Below are positions 8,839-17,749 of a stretch of DNA of 64,000 nucleotides, one piece after another; positions within the stretch are counted from its first letter, which is position 1, and the number at the start of each line of letters is the position of its first letter. The position numbers and the translations under genes were made by a program. A model generated the notes under the pieces. It worked only from the letters and a program-made list of their open reading frames with translations, did no database searches and was not told the origin of the DNA. The stretch is from positions 638,501 to 702,500 of the forward strand of contig NZ_STGQ01000003.1 in assembly GCF_004916975.1 (NCBI RefSeq), written 5' to 3'. The DNA is from Paenibacillus dokdonensis. GTDB taxonomy: Bacteria > Bacillota > Bacilli > Paenibacillales > Paenibacillaceae.

Positions 8839-9914
8839 ACCTGCGCTCCCGCTTCCACCAGGGATACCTCGCGGCCTTCGTCGGAGGATTGATAGATCGC
8901 CTCGATCATTTGCGCAGTCAGGATCACGGTATCGATGTGCGACGGCAGCTTTTCACCCGAATGAATGCCCGCGATAAAGCCATCGATCTCCTCCTGGAAC
9001 GCGTTGGTCTTCGGATAGCTAGGCGTGCTTTCGATCAATGCGCCGTGCTTTGCCGAATAGAGCGTGAATTCCTTGCCGTATTGGAGACGGATACCCGCCT
9101 TGTCCCCGAGGAAATCGATGTACGTTTCTTCCACGCCAATGTTTTGTGCCCAGGCGCCGTTGACCGAAATCGACGGTCCTTCGGTCCGGATCATCGCCGT
9201 CACGAAGTCGTCGACGTCATAGCTTCCTTCGTAATTCGGCGGCCCCGCCCACATACTCAGGTACGCGTAGTTCCGCAGATCCTGGCCCAGCTTGGAGTAC
9301 GCCTGTCCCGTTACCGTTCTAGGCCGCGGATCGCCTGTACAGTACATTACGATATCGAGGTAATGCACGCCCCAGTCAATGAGCGCCCCGCCGCCGGCAA
9401 CCGCTTTGGTCGTAAAGTCTCCGCCGAGCCCGGGGATCGAGCGATGCGCACGGAAGCTGACCACGACATGGTACAGCTCGCCAAGTTCACCATTTTCGAT
9501 CATCTGCTTGATGATGTTGACGCCTTTATTGAAGCGGTTGACGACGCCGATATTCAGCGTTTGGCCGGTTTCATGCTGCACCTTCTGCATCTCCAGCGCT
9601 TCCTTGTACGTTCTGGCCGCCGGCTTCTCGCACAGCACATGCTTGCCCGCGCGCATACAATCGATGGCGATCTGAGCATGAACATTGTTCGGCGTGCATA
9701 CCGATACCGCCACCACGTCCGGATCCTCCATAATAACCCGGTAATCCTCCACCGCCGTACCGCAGCCATACTCCAAGACCGCCTTCTCGGCCCGCTCCTT
9801 GCGAATGTCGCAGAAATACTTGATCTCAGCGTCCTCATTAGCCATGTAAGCCGGGATATGCGCATTGTTGGCAATGGTTCCGCAGCCAATCACAGCTACA
9901 ATCGTTTTAGCCAT
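8835..9914 (-). CDS. Gfo/Idh/MocA family NAD(P)-dependent oxidoreductase
   Basis: A 359-residue dehydrogenase of the sugar or inositol class. The N-terminal Rossmann fold has GCGTIANNAHIPAYM. The family lysine motif is in VLCEKPAARTYKEALEM, and the catalytic-region histidine is in GALIDWGVHYLDIVMYCTG. The start at 9914 has CGGAGG about 9 bases upstream; the longer frame to 10040 is unsupported. It is the first gene of a two-gene operon whose promoter matches that of the sugar importer at 3.5-4.9 kb, so it likely oxidises or epimerises the imported sugar. Confidence 0.9.
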   Translation of the reverse strand: MAKTIVAVIGCGTIANNAHIPAYMANEDAEIKYFCDIRKERAEKAVLEYGCGTAVEDYRVIMEDPDVVAVSVCTPNNVHAQIAIDCMRAGKHVLCEKPAARTYKEALEMQKVQHETGQTLNIGVVNRFNKGVNIIKQMIENGELGELYHVVVSFRAHRSIPGLGGDFTTKAVAGGGALIDWGVHYLDIVMYCTGDPRPRTVTGQAYSKLGQDLRNYAYLSMWAGPPNYEGSYDVDDFVTAMIRTEGPSISVNGAWAQNIGVEETYIDFLGDKAGIRLQYGKEFTLYSAKHGALIESTPSYPKTNAFQEEIDGFIAGIHSGEKLPSHIDTVILTAQMIEAIYQSSDEGREVSLVEAGAQV

Positions 9915-10066
9915 AGTTTCTTCCCTCCGATGATCGGCACCCGGACATGCAGCTCCGGATGGCATTAAGTATTTTGACCGAAACGTTATTCCCGAAAAAT
10001 TTGCCATCGCTCTCCCGGCCGACAGCATTTCATTCGTCAATCGTTACGGCCAACTAGTGATATGAT

Positions 10067-10121
10067 ATCATGCAAGCGTTTTAGTTGACTTCAATATCGT
10101 ATGTGAAAATAGGATTATCGT
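10067..10121 (-). promoter_or_regulatory. oxidoreductase operon promoter with cre-like site
   Basis: On the minus strand: ACGATAATCC (10112-10121), 17 bases, -35 TTGAAG (10089-10094), 16 bases, -10 CATGAT (10067-10072). The cre/LacI-type site TGCAAGCGTTTTAG (plus strand, 10071-10084) lies between and over these elements. It duplicates the layout at 4928-4983, about 150 bases ahead of the oxidoreductase start. Confidence 0.6.
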
Positions 10122-10446
10122 ATCCGTTTCCAAAAGCTGCTTGCTGCCTGTTTGCGGAACGGATCGGCGATATCCCCTTGTAATGTATTAAAATTATGCA
10201 ACAAGCATGTGGCTTATTCCCACGCAGCTGAGGTCACTTCCCTATTGGCCATCAGAAGGGAGCGCAACGGCTTAAGTCATGTGATCGGCTCCATCTACCG
10301 GAGCAAATCCGATCTTCGGTCCAGTTTCAACTCCGGATCGATGAATGCTGCTGAAAACGCCCCATCCCTCTCCGTACTCGTCTGCATCTGCTCTGTACGA
10401 ATCTGCAATGTTACCGTGATACAACATGATCATTCGTATTTAGCTG

Positions 10447-10504
10447 TAGACTTATCATTTTGCAGCGAATATAATAACAAAAGTATATTTAAAAAACGAA
10501 CATT
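10447..10504 (+). promoter_or_regulatory. guanine deaminase promoter and PurBox
   Basis: A -35-like TAGACT (10447-10452), a 17-base spacer and a perfect -10 TATAAT (10470-10475) are followed by AAAAACGAACATT (10492-10504). The latter matches the Bacillus PurR PurBox consensus (AWWWCCGAACWWT) at all but one position. The box sits just upstream of the ribosome site, where bound PurR could block transcription. Regulation by PurR/PRPP is inferred from the match. Confidence 0.55.
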
Positions 10505-10516
10505 AGGATGGTACTT

Positions 10517-11881
10517 ATGAATAAATATATGCAATTATTCCGAGGCACTGCATTTTCCAGCAAATCCTCCCAAGAAATTCAAATATTAAAAGACCATCTG
10601 TTCTGCATCAATCATGAAGGACGAATAGAAAAAGTCGTAACCCCAGTGGATTCCGACTATCAACCTTTACTGGATGCTTATCAAGGTCAAGACAACTATC
10701 ACGCTCTAGATGAAGGTCAGTATCTATTACCCGGGTTTGTCGATTTGCATGTTCATGCGCCGCAATGGGCCCAATCCGGAACAGCGTTAGACATTCCGCT
10801 CTATGATTGGCTGAACACGTATACCTTTCCGCTTGAATCCAAATTCTCGGATCTCGATTTTGCACAAGAGGTCTACGATGATTTGGTCAGCACCCTGCTC
10901 GCCAACGGAACAACGACAGCACTTTATTTTGCAACCGTACATAAAGAAGCCAGTTTATTGTTAGCCGAAATATGTGCCAAAAAAGGCCAGCGTGGACTCG
11001 TCGGGAAAGTGGTCATGGATGATCCGGAGCAAAACCCGGAGAACTACCGAGACGCTGACACCCGGACGGCACTGGCGGATACGGAAGAATTCATTCTTGC
11101 TGTACAACAATTGGCCCAATCAACTAAACAAGGTGTTTATCCCGTCGTGACACCCAGATTCATTCCGAGCTGTACAGATGATGCATTGAAAGGCTTGGGA
11201 GAGCTGGCAAATAAATATGACACTTATGTTCAATCGCACTGCAGCGAAAGCGATTGGGCGCATGGTTATGTACAAGACCGATTCCATAAGAACGATGCTT
11301 TTGCCCTGCATGATTTTGGGCTATTGCGTGAAAAGTCTGTCATGGCGCATTGCAATTTCCTGAATGATGATGACGCAGATTTATTTGCCGAGAAAGGAAC
11401 GGCTATTGCCCACTGTCCAATATCCAACGCCTATTTTGCCAATAGCGTCATCCCTGTAGCTCATTTTCATGCCAAAGGTGTGGAGATTGGCCTCGGATCG
11501 GATATTTCAGGAGGCTTTTCGCCTAGTCTTTTTGATAACATCAGACAAGCCGTCATATCTTCAAGAATGCTGGAGGATGGCGTTAATCCTGCCCTTCCTG
11601 CTCAAGATCGCGGCGTACCGGGCTCACGCATTACGGTTGACGAAGCTTTCTATCTTGCGACGGCCGGCGGCGGCGAAAGTTTGAGCTTACCCATCGGCCG
11701 CATTCAAGAAAACTATGCATGGGATGTACAAATCATCGATACCAAGCTGCCATCCGCCAAATTGCCAATCTTTAATGAGAATGAGGATTCACATGACATT
11801 TTCCAGAAAATCATGTATCTGACTCGGCCTGAGCATATCCGCGAGGTCTGGGTACAAGGCGAAAAGGTTCATTCCCGTTAA
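10517..11881 (+). CDS. guaD: guanine deaminase (amidohydrolase family)
   Basis: A 454-residue zinc amidohydrolase that converts guanine to xanthine and ammonia. The metal ligands and guanine-deaminase motifs are visible: PGFVDLHVHAPQWAQSG, SHCSESDWAHGYV, VMAHCNFL, AHCPISNAYFANSV and GLGSDISGGFSPS. The length fits the long, animal/plant-type guanine deaminase rather than the short CDA-fold type. The start at 10517 follows an AGGA site 8 bases upstream; an ATG at 10508 overlaps that site. It is followed 57 bases later by a nucleobase permease and preceded by a PurBox, so the pair forms a purine salvage or nitrogen-scavenging unit. Confidence 0.92.
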   Translation: MNKYMQLFRGTAFSSKSSQEIQILKDHLFCINHEGRIEKVVTPVDSDYQPLLDAYQGQDNYHALDEGQYLLPGFVDLHVHAPQWAQSGTALDIPLYDWLNTYTFPLESKFSDLDFAQEVYDDLVSTLLANGTTTALYFATVHKEASLLLAEICAKKGQRGLVGKVVMDDPEQNPENYRDADTRTALADTEEFILAVQQLAQSTKQGVYPVVTPRFIPSCTDDALKGLGELANKYDTYVQSHCSESDWAHGYVQDRFHKNDAFALHDFGLLREKSVMAHCNFLNDDDADLFAEKGTAIAHCPISNAYFANSVIPVAHFHAKGVEIGLGSDISGGFSPSLFDNIRQAVISSRMLEDGVNPALPAQDRGVPGSRITVDEAFYLATAGGGESLSLPIGRIQENYAWDVQIIDTKLPSAKLPIFNENEDSHDIFQKIMYLTRPEHIREVWVQGEKVHSR

Positions 11882-11938
11882 GAAATATCAGAGAAATGTC
11901 TATCTTACAAAAATAGAAAGTTCGAGGTGTACAACGGA

Positions 11939-13279
11939 GTGGAAACCCAAACAGGCCAGCAAGCTCACGCTCAGCATTTAACCGTTTTGCCAGATGAAAA
12001 AATCTCGTTTGGTAAATCCGTCATCCTAGGCTTACAGCATGTTATTGCCATGGACGTTTATGTCGTACCTTTCCTTATTGCGATGTTAATCGGTTTATCA
12101 ACCGGCCAGTCAACCGCGTTGATTCAAGCAACTTTTATTGCGGCTGGGCTTGCAACGATTGTACAAACTTATTTCTGCATGAAGCTGCCTGTCGCCCAAG
12201 GTCCTTCCTATGTTCCGCTTGGTGCGATCGTCAGTATTTATGCGGCTAGCGGCGGTGGGCAATTAGGTTGGAATTCCGTATTAGGTGCCAGCTTAGTTGG
12301 CGCGATCTTAGTTATTATTTTGGGCTATACCGGTATTTTCAATAAAATCGTTAACATATTTATCCCACCGATTGTTGGCGGTACGATCATATTCATTGTG
12401 GGTCTTTCATTACTGCCTGTGGCCATCAGAGACAATATTTATGGAGCCGCGGATGCTACGATCAATCAAAACGTGTTACTGGCCCTGATCTCAGGTGCTG
12501 TACTCATACTTTTCGTGCTCCTGGGTTCTTTGCTTCGCAATAAGGGATCCATATTCCGAATTATATCGGTTATGGTCGCGCTCGTTGTCGGATGTATTTC
12601 TGCCAATTTTATGGGCGTGCTGGATTTCTCTGCTGTTAAAAATGCCAAGTGGTTTAGCATGCCGCATCTCCCTTTTGCCGATTTTGGCTTTTCGTTCAAC
12701 TTTTCAGCGATCATTACCATGATCATTATTTATTTCGTACTGCTCGCTGAAACCACAGGTACGTGGTTTGCCGTCAGCAACGTGATCGATAAACCGTTAA
12801 CGGATAAAAACCTGAACCGGGGCGTGATCGGGGAAGGCATTAGCTGTCTGATTGCTTCTTTGCTCGGTTCAACGCCTGTTACGGGTTACTCCACTAATGC
12901 CGGCATCATTTCCATCACAGGAATTGCGAGCCGCCGCGTTTTCCTTGCCGTAGGAGGATGGTTTGTTCTCTTTGGCTGCTCGGGTAAATTAGCCGCATTA
13001 ATCTCATCGATTCCAACAGCCGTTATCGGCGGCGTCTTCACCATCGTCTGCGGCATCATCGCGATCAACGGCATACAGGTGATGAAAAACGTAAAAATCG
13101 GCGAAAAAGAAATGTATATTATTGCGATCCCGATGATCATAACCTTAGCTTTAGTGATGATCCCTCAAGACTTCCTGCATTCTTTGCCTACTTTCGTGCA
13201 GTATCTATTGGGCTCGCCGATCCTGGCCGCTTCGATTGCAGCTATCCTATTGAATAAATTGCTGCCAAGTGTGAAGTAG
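11939..13279 (+). CDS. NCS2-family nucleobase:cation symporter (xanthine/uracil permease type)
   Basis: A roughly 446-residue membrane protein with 12-14 hydrophobic segments. NCS2/NAT hallmarks are seen: KLPVAQGPSYVPLGAI in the early helices, LLAETTGTWFAVSNVI, and the signature STNAGIISITGIASR, which contains the N-x-G-x4-T core. I prefer the GTG at 11939 because GAGGTG lies 9 bases upstream; a GTG at 11927 in the same frame is possible but overlaps that site. It is co-directional with guanine deaminase, so it probably imports guanine, xanthine or a related base. Exact specificity is not readable. Confidence 0.88.
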   Translation: METQTGQQAHAQHLTVLPDEKISFGKSVILGLQHVIAMDVYVVPFLIAMLIGLSTGQSTALIQATFIAAGLATIVQTYFCMKLPVAQGPSYVPLGAIVSIYAASGGGQLGWNSVLGASLVGAILVIILGYTGIFNKIVNIFIPPIVGGTIIFIVGLSLLPVAIRDNIYGAADATINQNVLLALISGAVLILFVLLGSLLRNKGSIFRIISVMVALVVGCISANFMGVLDFSAVKNAKWFSMPHLPFADFGFSFNFSAIITMIIIYFVLLAETTGTWFAVSNVIDKPLTDKNLNRGVIGEGISCLIASLLGSTPVTGYSTNAGIISITGIASRRVFLAVGGWFVLFGCSGKLAALISSIPTAVIGGVFTIVCGIIAINGIQVMKNVKIGEKEMYIIAIPMIITLALVMIPQDFLHSLPTFVQYLLGSPILAASIAAILLNKLLPSVK

Positions 13280-13450
13280 TTGTAAAAGCGAGGCAATTAA
13301 GTGACAGACACGAACATCAAACTTCAACGTACAGCTTTTTCTTACTGAACGGGCAGGATCGTTGGAATACTGTGATACAAGATAAAGGCTCTCTTTTGTA
13401 TTTTCATATGTTATTATATGGAAATAAGACGGAATTGGGGGGAGATTTTA

Positions 13451-13738
13451 TTGCAGGGGATTAAATTTATGTATAAACAATTCTTAAGAGAACCTCTGTG
13501 GTTTAAAATTCTTATTTTTTCAACTTTGCTCGTTGCGATCGTATTTAGTAATTCGTTTTTTTCGGATAATGGATATTACCAAAGCGCGGCAAAATTTGCT
13601 GCGGCAATTTTTTTCTCTTCAAATGGCATCAAATTCCGTAGAAATCCTCGACTTTCAGTTATCTTTTTCGTATTAACCATTTTATGTATATATCTGTCCT
13701 GGGACAATTTTTACCAAGCACGCACGTCTTTAAGCTAA
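13451..13738 (+). CDS. small membrane protein, unknown function
   Basis: A 95-residue protein with a basic start and three hydrophobic stretches (FKILIFSTLLVAIVFSN, FAAAIFFSS, LSVIFFVLTILCIYLSW). I chose the TTG at 13451 because a run of GGGGGGAG lies 7 bases upstream. Starts at 13418 (ATG) or 13469 (ATG) in the same frame cannot be excluded. A strong terminator follows within 20 bases. I do not recognise the family; the gene looks real from its ribosome site and terminator. Confidence 0.6.
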   Translation: MQGIKFMYKQFLREPLWFKILIFSTLLVAIVFSNSFFSDNGYYQSAAKFAAAIFFSSNGIKFRRNPRLSVIFFVLTILCIYLSWDNFYQARTSLS

Positions 13739-13755
13739 GGGTACAATAACCTGAT

Positions 13756-13789
13756 CAACCGTCCTTTTGCTGGACGGTTTTCTTTTTTT
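13756..13789 (+). terminator. intrinsic terminator
   Basis: AACCGTCC pairs with GGACGGTT over a 7-base loop and runs into TTCTTTTTTT. It closes the small membrane protein gene. Confidence 0.85.
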
Positions 13790-14089
13790 ATCCGAAAATC
13801 AGCATTATGTTAAGCATAAGCCTTTTAATACACAAAGTGGTCTCCCTAGAGGGAGTTTGGAAGGCATCAATTAGGATTCAACCTGGCATTCGATCTCTTT
13901 GAGCACCACTACCGGTTTTAATCCAGGTTCCCCTCAAGCTTCATATCTACCATCGGGGATAAAAAAGCTCCGAGAGTAGGTGGATGTAGCTTAGGATACC
14001 CTCCAAAAACTCCAGGTTTTAAGCCAGCTCCCCGGTTTGAAGGCTCGGGGGGCGGCGGTGTTGACTTTGGCTGGATACTGGGAGAACGG
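13790..14089. other. intergenic stretch with a start-less Pro/Gly-rich open frame
   Basis: No gene with a start is visible. On the plus strand the frame 13922-14133 is open for 70 codons without an ATG and encodes a Pro/Gly-rich tail (GYPPKTPGFKPAPRFEG, then SGGGGVDFGW). It looks like the C-terminal end of a lost protein. Stop codons precede it and the GNAT gene overlaps its end on the other strand. Confidence 0.35.
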
Positions 14090-14923
14090 TTAAACCAAGT
14101 CTGCCGAGTTCATCCATCTATAGTAATCTTGTGAATGCACGGTTTTAAATCCAACCGATTCATACAAACCTAGAGCGTGGTCGTTTTTCGTTTCGACTTC
14201 TAAGTGTACCGAATATCCCGCCATGCTTTGCTCTTTAATGACTCGGCGTAACACTTTTCTGCCTATTCCTCTGCCTTGATATTCTGGCAAAATGGAAAAT
14301 CCATAAATCCACGCTTGCCCCTCTTCTCGGCTCACTCGAATTTTCCCTACCGTACCTTCGCTCACATCAATCATGAACATATCCGTGTGGTCCGCGGAGA
14401 CCATGCTTTCTATAGCTCTAGCGTCTTCTTCGTTCATTCCGAACGCCGCAACGGATAATCGTACGCGCATTTCGTAATCATCTAATGTTGCGTGCCTCAA
14501 ATGAATATCATCCGTATCTTCAAGGGATTTTTCTTGCCACTCCATTTGATGCTCTGTGAATGCATACTCAGCACCTTGCTTACTTAAAAAAGCTTTTGCC
14601 GCATCGGATCCCGCAGGCGCGTTCAACAAAACCTTCCGGTATCCGTCTTGCTCTACTCTTTCCATTCCTTGTTGGAATAATCTGCGAAAATGCCCTTGTC
14701 TTCGTGCACTTGGTTTTACCATTCCGCACACTTCGACTTCAGAACCAAATGCATACAAACCTAAAAACGCTACAAGCTCGCCATGTTCATAATGGAGAAA
14801 ATCCAGGTGGTCAGATTCCCGCGCTCTAAGCATTTCCCAGTTAAGCTTTAGTTGTAGATGATCATGAATTTCACACTCTTTTTGCAATTTTTCAATATCT
14901 TTTAATTGTTGTGTCGTTAACAT
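14090..14923 (-). CDS. tandem-domain GNAT N-acetyltransferase
   Basis: A 277-residue protein made of two acetyltransferase folds. The first (about residues 1-130) has the acetyl-CoA loop variant PSARRQGHFRRLF. The second (about 145-277) has a canonical one, PEYQGRGIGRKVL, and ends with GLYESVGFKTV. The first copy has H in place of a loop glycine and may be structural, the second catalytic (inference). The substrate is unknown. The start is the ATG at 14923, preceded by AAAGGAGAATAA. It lies alone between the membrane-protein terminator and the MazG fragment. Confidence 0.85.
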   Translation of the reverse strand: MLTTQQLKDIEKLQKECEIHDHLQLKLNWEMLRARESDHLDFLHYEHGELVAFLGLYAFGSEVEVCGMVKPSARRQGHFRRLFQQGMERVEQDGYRKVLLNAPAGSDAAKAFLSKQGAEYAFTEHQMEWQEKSLEDTDDIHLRHATLDDYEMRVRLSVAAFGMNEEDARAIESMVSADHTDMFMIDVSEGTVGKIRVSREEGQAWIYGFSILPEYQGRGIGRKVLRRVIKEQSMAGYSVHLEVETKNDHALGLYESVGFKTVHSQDYYRWMNSADLV

Positions 14924-14986
14924 TTATTCTCCTTTGGCTGTCCGCATCCATATTCTCAGTTATTTTAACAGGACATTAGGTTACTA

Positions 14987-15163
14987 TCACCATACCACAT
15001 ATTGGATTAGCCTTGTCGTCAGAAAACCAAAACATTGCCATAGCTTTTTTCTCAGTTCCACAGCATAGGCTACCGCGTCCAACGTCGTGGTTGAATACTG
15101 TTTGCCCTGCGCTGCAATGATGTCCGGAATCAAGTCTCGCACAAGCTTGTTGTATACCGGCAT
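14987..15163 (-). pseudogene. truncated MazG-like pyrophosphohydrolase (N-terminal 40 residues)
   Basis: From an ATG at 15163, behind a GAGAGGAG ribosome site, the frame reads MPVYNKLVRDLIPDIIAAQG, then KQYSTTTLD and VELRKKL. This matches the first 40 residues of the intact MazG-like gene at 22768-23091 almost exactly. It then diverges into unrelated sequence and stops after 58 codons. The nucleotide match extends into the leader. The acidic catalytic helices are missing, so it is a decayed duplicate. It sits upstream of nothing else on this strand, next to an intact NUDIX-methyltransferase gene; at 23 kb the situation is reversed. Confidence 0.8.
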
Positions 15164-15237
15164 GGTGTTTTTTCTCCTCTCGCATTCGTAGGTCCTGTTG
15201 TAAAGGTATTTTTCACGTTATGGTTTGAGTGGATGCT

Positions 15238-16284
15238 TCAAGCCAACTCGTCCTCTTTTCTCAACAGCATCGATTGAAAATGAGGGGCTCCTTCGCCCAT
15301 GTCGCGTGTATGGAAATCCTCGATCCGAAAATAACCTTGGATCTTCATGCGTATCTCCTCATCAGGATACATAGCAAAATAACGCTTCGGCTCATAAGCA
15401 TCCTGCTCCCAAATCCCGTCCGATTCCATTCCGCCATACAGCCCTAAGTAGAACAACCCGCCCGGCTTCAATACACTCTTGATTTCCGTGAGGACATCCG
15501 GCAGCTGCACTTTCGGCACATGCAGCAAGCAGTTCATGGCATATACCGCGTCAAATGAGCGATCCGCAAAATCCAAATCATAAAAATCCATCATCCGTGC
15601 GCGCAGCCCCTTTTGCCTGCATAAACGAACCATCTCTTCGGACAAATCGACGGTCGTCATATCGAAGCCATGCTCCTGAAAAAACAAACTATCCCGCCCT
15701 GGTCCGGCTCCGACTTCCAAAACGGTTCGAACCTCATTCGTCTGGAATGCATTCAGCACTTGGTCGCGTTCTTCTACCTTCCAGCCTTCCAGACTGGATG
15801 AATTTCTGAGTTCTGCCTGATTGTCGTAGGACTGACGGAGAATGGTTTTGATAACCGCGGTCTCGGTAAGATCGGAATCAGGCCTTGGACTTGGAAGTTC
15901 ATCCTCTTCAATTAAAATGCTAACGAATGCAACGTCCGCCGGCGCGAAAATATATTCGCCAAGCTCATCCCGCTTCACCCAACGGACTTCGTCATGATCT
16001 GTCAGCTTCATCGTGCCGCTGATGAACCGCGCCCTGTATGCGATTAACCGGATATGCTTCACCCCATAGCGATGATCATTGGTTCCGAAGTACGCGTAAG
16101 GCTCAATGGCGATTTGCATCTCCTCAAGCAGCTCGCGCTTCAGGCATTCCGCTGGAGTTTCGCCTTGCTCAAGCTTGCCTCCGGGAAATTCCCATCGTCC
16201 GGCCTGAGGCTTTCCCGCCTTTTTTCTGGCGATTAACAACTGTCCATGTTCGTTTTCGATAATGGCTGCGGCTACTTGGATCAA
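15238..16284 (-). CDS. NUDIX hydrolase - SAM methyltransferase fusion protein
   Basis: A 348-residue two-domain protein. The N-terminal half is a NUDIX/MutT-like domain with GRWEFPGGKLEQGETPAECL followed by KRELLEEM, i.e. the G-x5-E-x7-REUxEE box. The C-terminal half is a class I methyltransferase with EVGAGPGRDSLFFQEHG (SAM loop), TTVDLSEEM and a YAMNCLLHVP motif. The start is a TTG at 16284 with AGGAGG 9 bases upstream; the longer ATG frame to 16341 has no ribosome site. MutT-like domains clean damaged nucleotides, but this protein's real substrate is unknown. A deleted copy of the same gene lies at 23165-23285. Confidence 0.85.
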   Translation of the reverse strand: MIQVAAAIIENEHGQLLIARKKAGKPQAGRWEFPGGKLEQGETPAECLKRELLEEMQIAIEPYAYFGTNDHRYGVKHIRLIAYRARFISGTMKLTDHDEVRWVKRDELGEYIFAPADVAFVSILIEEDELPSPRPDSDLTETAVIKTILRQSYDNQAELRNSSSLEGWKVEERDQVLNAFQTNEVRTVLEVGAGPGRDSLFFQEHGFDMTTVDLSEEMVRLCRQKGLRARMMDFYDLDFADRSFDAVYAMNCLLHVPKVQLPDVLTEIKSVLKPGGLFYLGLYGGMESDGIWEQDAYEPKRYFAMYPDEEIRMKIQGYFRIEDFHTRDMGEGAPHFQSMLLRKEDELA

Positions 16285-16512
16285 AAGGGGAACCCTCCTG
16301 TGATTAGCTCTATAGGTAAATCGATAACAATAGATTAGCACATTTAAATGAGGGAAGAGTAAAACTGCAGAGCAAAATCATAAGTGCGTTGATCATCCCA
16401 CATAAAAAGGAAGTGCCGCATTTTCAACTACAACACGATAAGGACCATGCAAAATTAATATTCCGTGCCTCTTCAGCATCTTATGGGCTCTATCTCTAAT
16501 TCCCATAAAACC

Positions 16513-16544
16513 AAAAAAAAAGCACCCACCATGGGCGCTTTTTA
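16513..16544. terminator. bidirectional intrinsic terminator
   Basis: AAAAAGC-CCC pairs with GGG-GCTTTTT around an ACCAT loop with one mismatch, with A-runs before and T-runs after. On the minus strand it ends the alanyl-tRNA editing gene. Confidence 0.75.
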
Positions 16545-16564
16545 CATTCTCCGCAGCGTACCGT

Positions 16565-17749
16565 TTATGCCTCTTCAAGCGACGATAATGTCTGCGCCGT
16601 AAAATGGTAAAACGCCATGGCATCCTCACCGTTAGCAAAACCGGCCTGCGCCATCTTGTCACTGCCTCCGCCTTTACCGCGATAATCATTCAGATGCTGC
16701 TTGAAGAACGCACCGCAAGAGAGTTCGATTTCTCCTCCTCTGACGAGAAGTACCTTATGATCCGCGCCGGTTACGAAAAGCACGATAACGTCAGCTTGGT
16801 CGGTGAGTTTGGCCGCCAAGTTTTGCATATCCTTCAGCGGCTTGTCCGCAAATATGTGCTTGATCAGGCTGCCCTGACGGTCTGCCAACAGCTTTTCAGC
16901 CAGATATGCGTCATTCTCCACCTTCACGGCATTCAATTCAGCCTGGAGCTGCTTTTGCTCCTGATCCCATTTCGCAATCCGATCCGGAATTTCTTCCTTT
17001 GCGGTATTGAACCTCGCAGACAAGCTGCCGAGAATCTCCATGCCGGCATTAAATTCTCTGAGTGCACGATAGCCGCATTTAAAATAGATACGCGTATGCC
17101 CTTTCTGCTTCTCCGCTCTCAGCAGCTTGATCATACCGATCTCACCCGTTGCGGAGACATGCGTCCCGCCGCATGCATTATATTCGATCCCTTCGATCTC
17201 GACGATCCGGATATCTTCGGTTACCTTCGGCTGCTTCACCAGCGGTAGCAAGGCCGCCTGCTCCCGGCTCACAAAATAATTCGTTACCTTGCGGTTAAGG
17301 TAAATCTGATCATTGACTTCGAGCTCCAGCATCATCAGTTCATGCAGTGGCAGATCAGACCGGGCGATATCAATGGTGGCGTAATCCTCACCCAGGTGAA
17401 AACTGAGCGTCTCCGCCTGGCATGCCTTCAGACACACGGCCGATAGCAGATGCTGTCCGCTGTGATGCTGCATATGGTCGAACCTTCTCCCCCAATCCAA
17501 GCGGCAGCCGACCTCTTCCTTCTCGGGAAAATGCTCGACTTTATGCAGGATCTCCCCTTCCTCCTGTACGACATCCAGAACCGGGATTTTATCAATCCAC
17601 CCCAAGTCACAGGGCTGCCCTCCGCCATGCGGATAAAAGGCCGTCTCCTCCATGACCAAATAATTTCCGTCCTCTCGCTCCAGTTTGCGTGTGATTCGTG
17701 TCTCCCACTCCCGGATATAAGCCGATTCGTAATATATCTTCTTCGTCAT
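16565..17749 (-). CDS. alanyl-tRNA editing protein (AlaX-L type, DHHA1 domain)
   Basis: A roughly 394-residue stand-alone homologue of the editing half of alanyl-tRNA synthetase. It hydrolyses Ser- or Gly-mischarged tRNA(Ala). The zinc/editing site is complete: HMQHHSGQHLLSAV and CGGTHVSATGEIG. The N-terminus has ETAFYPHGGGQPCD, typical of this superfamily. The C-terminal DHHA1 part ends in YRGKGGGSDKMAQAG. The second ATG (17749) is best spaced from the GAGG site; the first ATG (17755) is only 2 bases from it. A terminator follows directly, so it is probably monocistronic. Confidence 0.92.
   Translation of the reverse strand: MTKKIYYESAYIREWETRITRKLEREDGNYLVMEETAFYPHGGGQPCDLGWIDKIPVLDVVQEEGEILHKVEHFPEKEEVGCRLDWGRRFDHMQHHSGQHLLSAVCLKACQAETLSFHLGEDYATIDIARSDLPLHELMMLELEVNDQIYLNRKVTNYFVSREQAALLPLVKQPKVTEDIRIVEIEGIEYNACGGTHVSATGEIGMIKLLRAEKQKGHTRIYFKCGYRALREFNAGMEILGSLSARFNTAKEEIPDRIAKWDQEQKQLQAELNAVKVENDAYLAEKLLADRQGSLIKHIFADKPLKDMQNLAAKLTDQADVIVLFVTGADHKVLLVRGGEIELSCGAFFKQHLNDYRGKGGGSDKMAQAGFANGEDAMAFYHFTAQTLSSLEEA

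Larger units (their letters stand above)
9915..10516. other. 600-base divergent regulatory region
   Basis: It separates the leftward oxidoreductase operon from the rightward guanine deaminase gene. The left part holds the cre-type promoter (10067-10121), the right end the guanine deaminase promoter and PurBox (10447-10504). A plus-strand frame from 10152 to 10520 has no ribosome site or family resemblance and crosses the promoter, so I do not call it. I looked for the conserved purine riboswitch core ahead of the deaminase and did not find it. Confidence 0.6.

Noticed and set aside
8889..9968. A 359-codon plus-strand frame
   Set aside because: Antisense of the Gfo/Idh/MocA gene, whose minus-strand product has clear motifs.
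10122..10446. Purine riboswitch upstream of the guanine deaminase gene
   Set aside because: The conserved three-way-junction core sequences were not found; a PurBox is the better explanation.
10152..10520. A 122-codon plus-strand frame ahead of guanine deaminase
   Set aside because: No ribosome site, runs through a promoter and PurBox, and no protein family resemblance.
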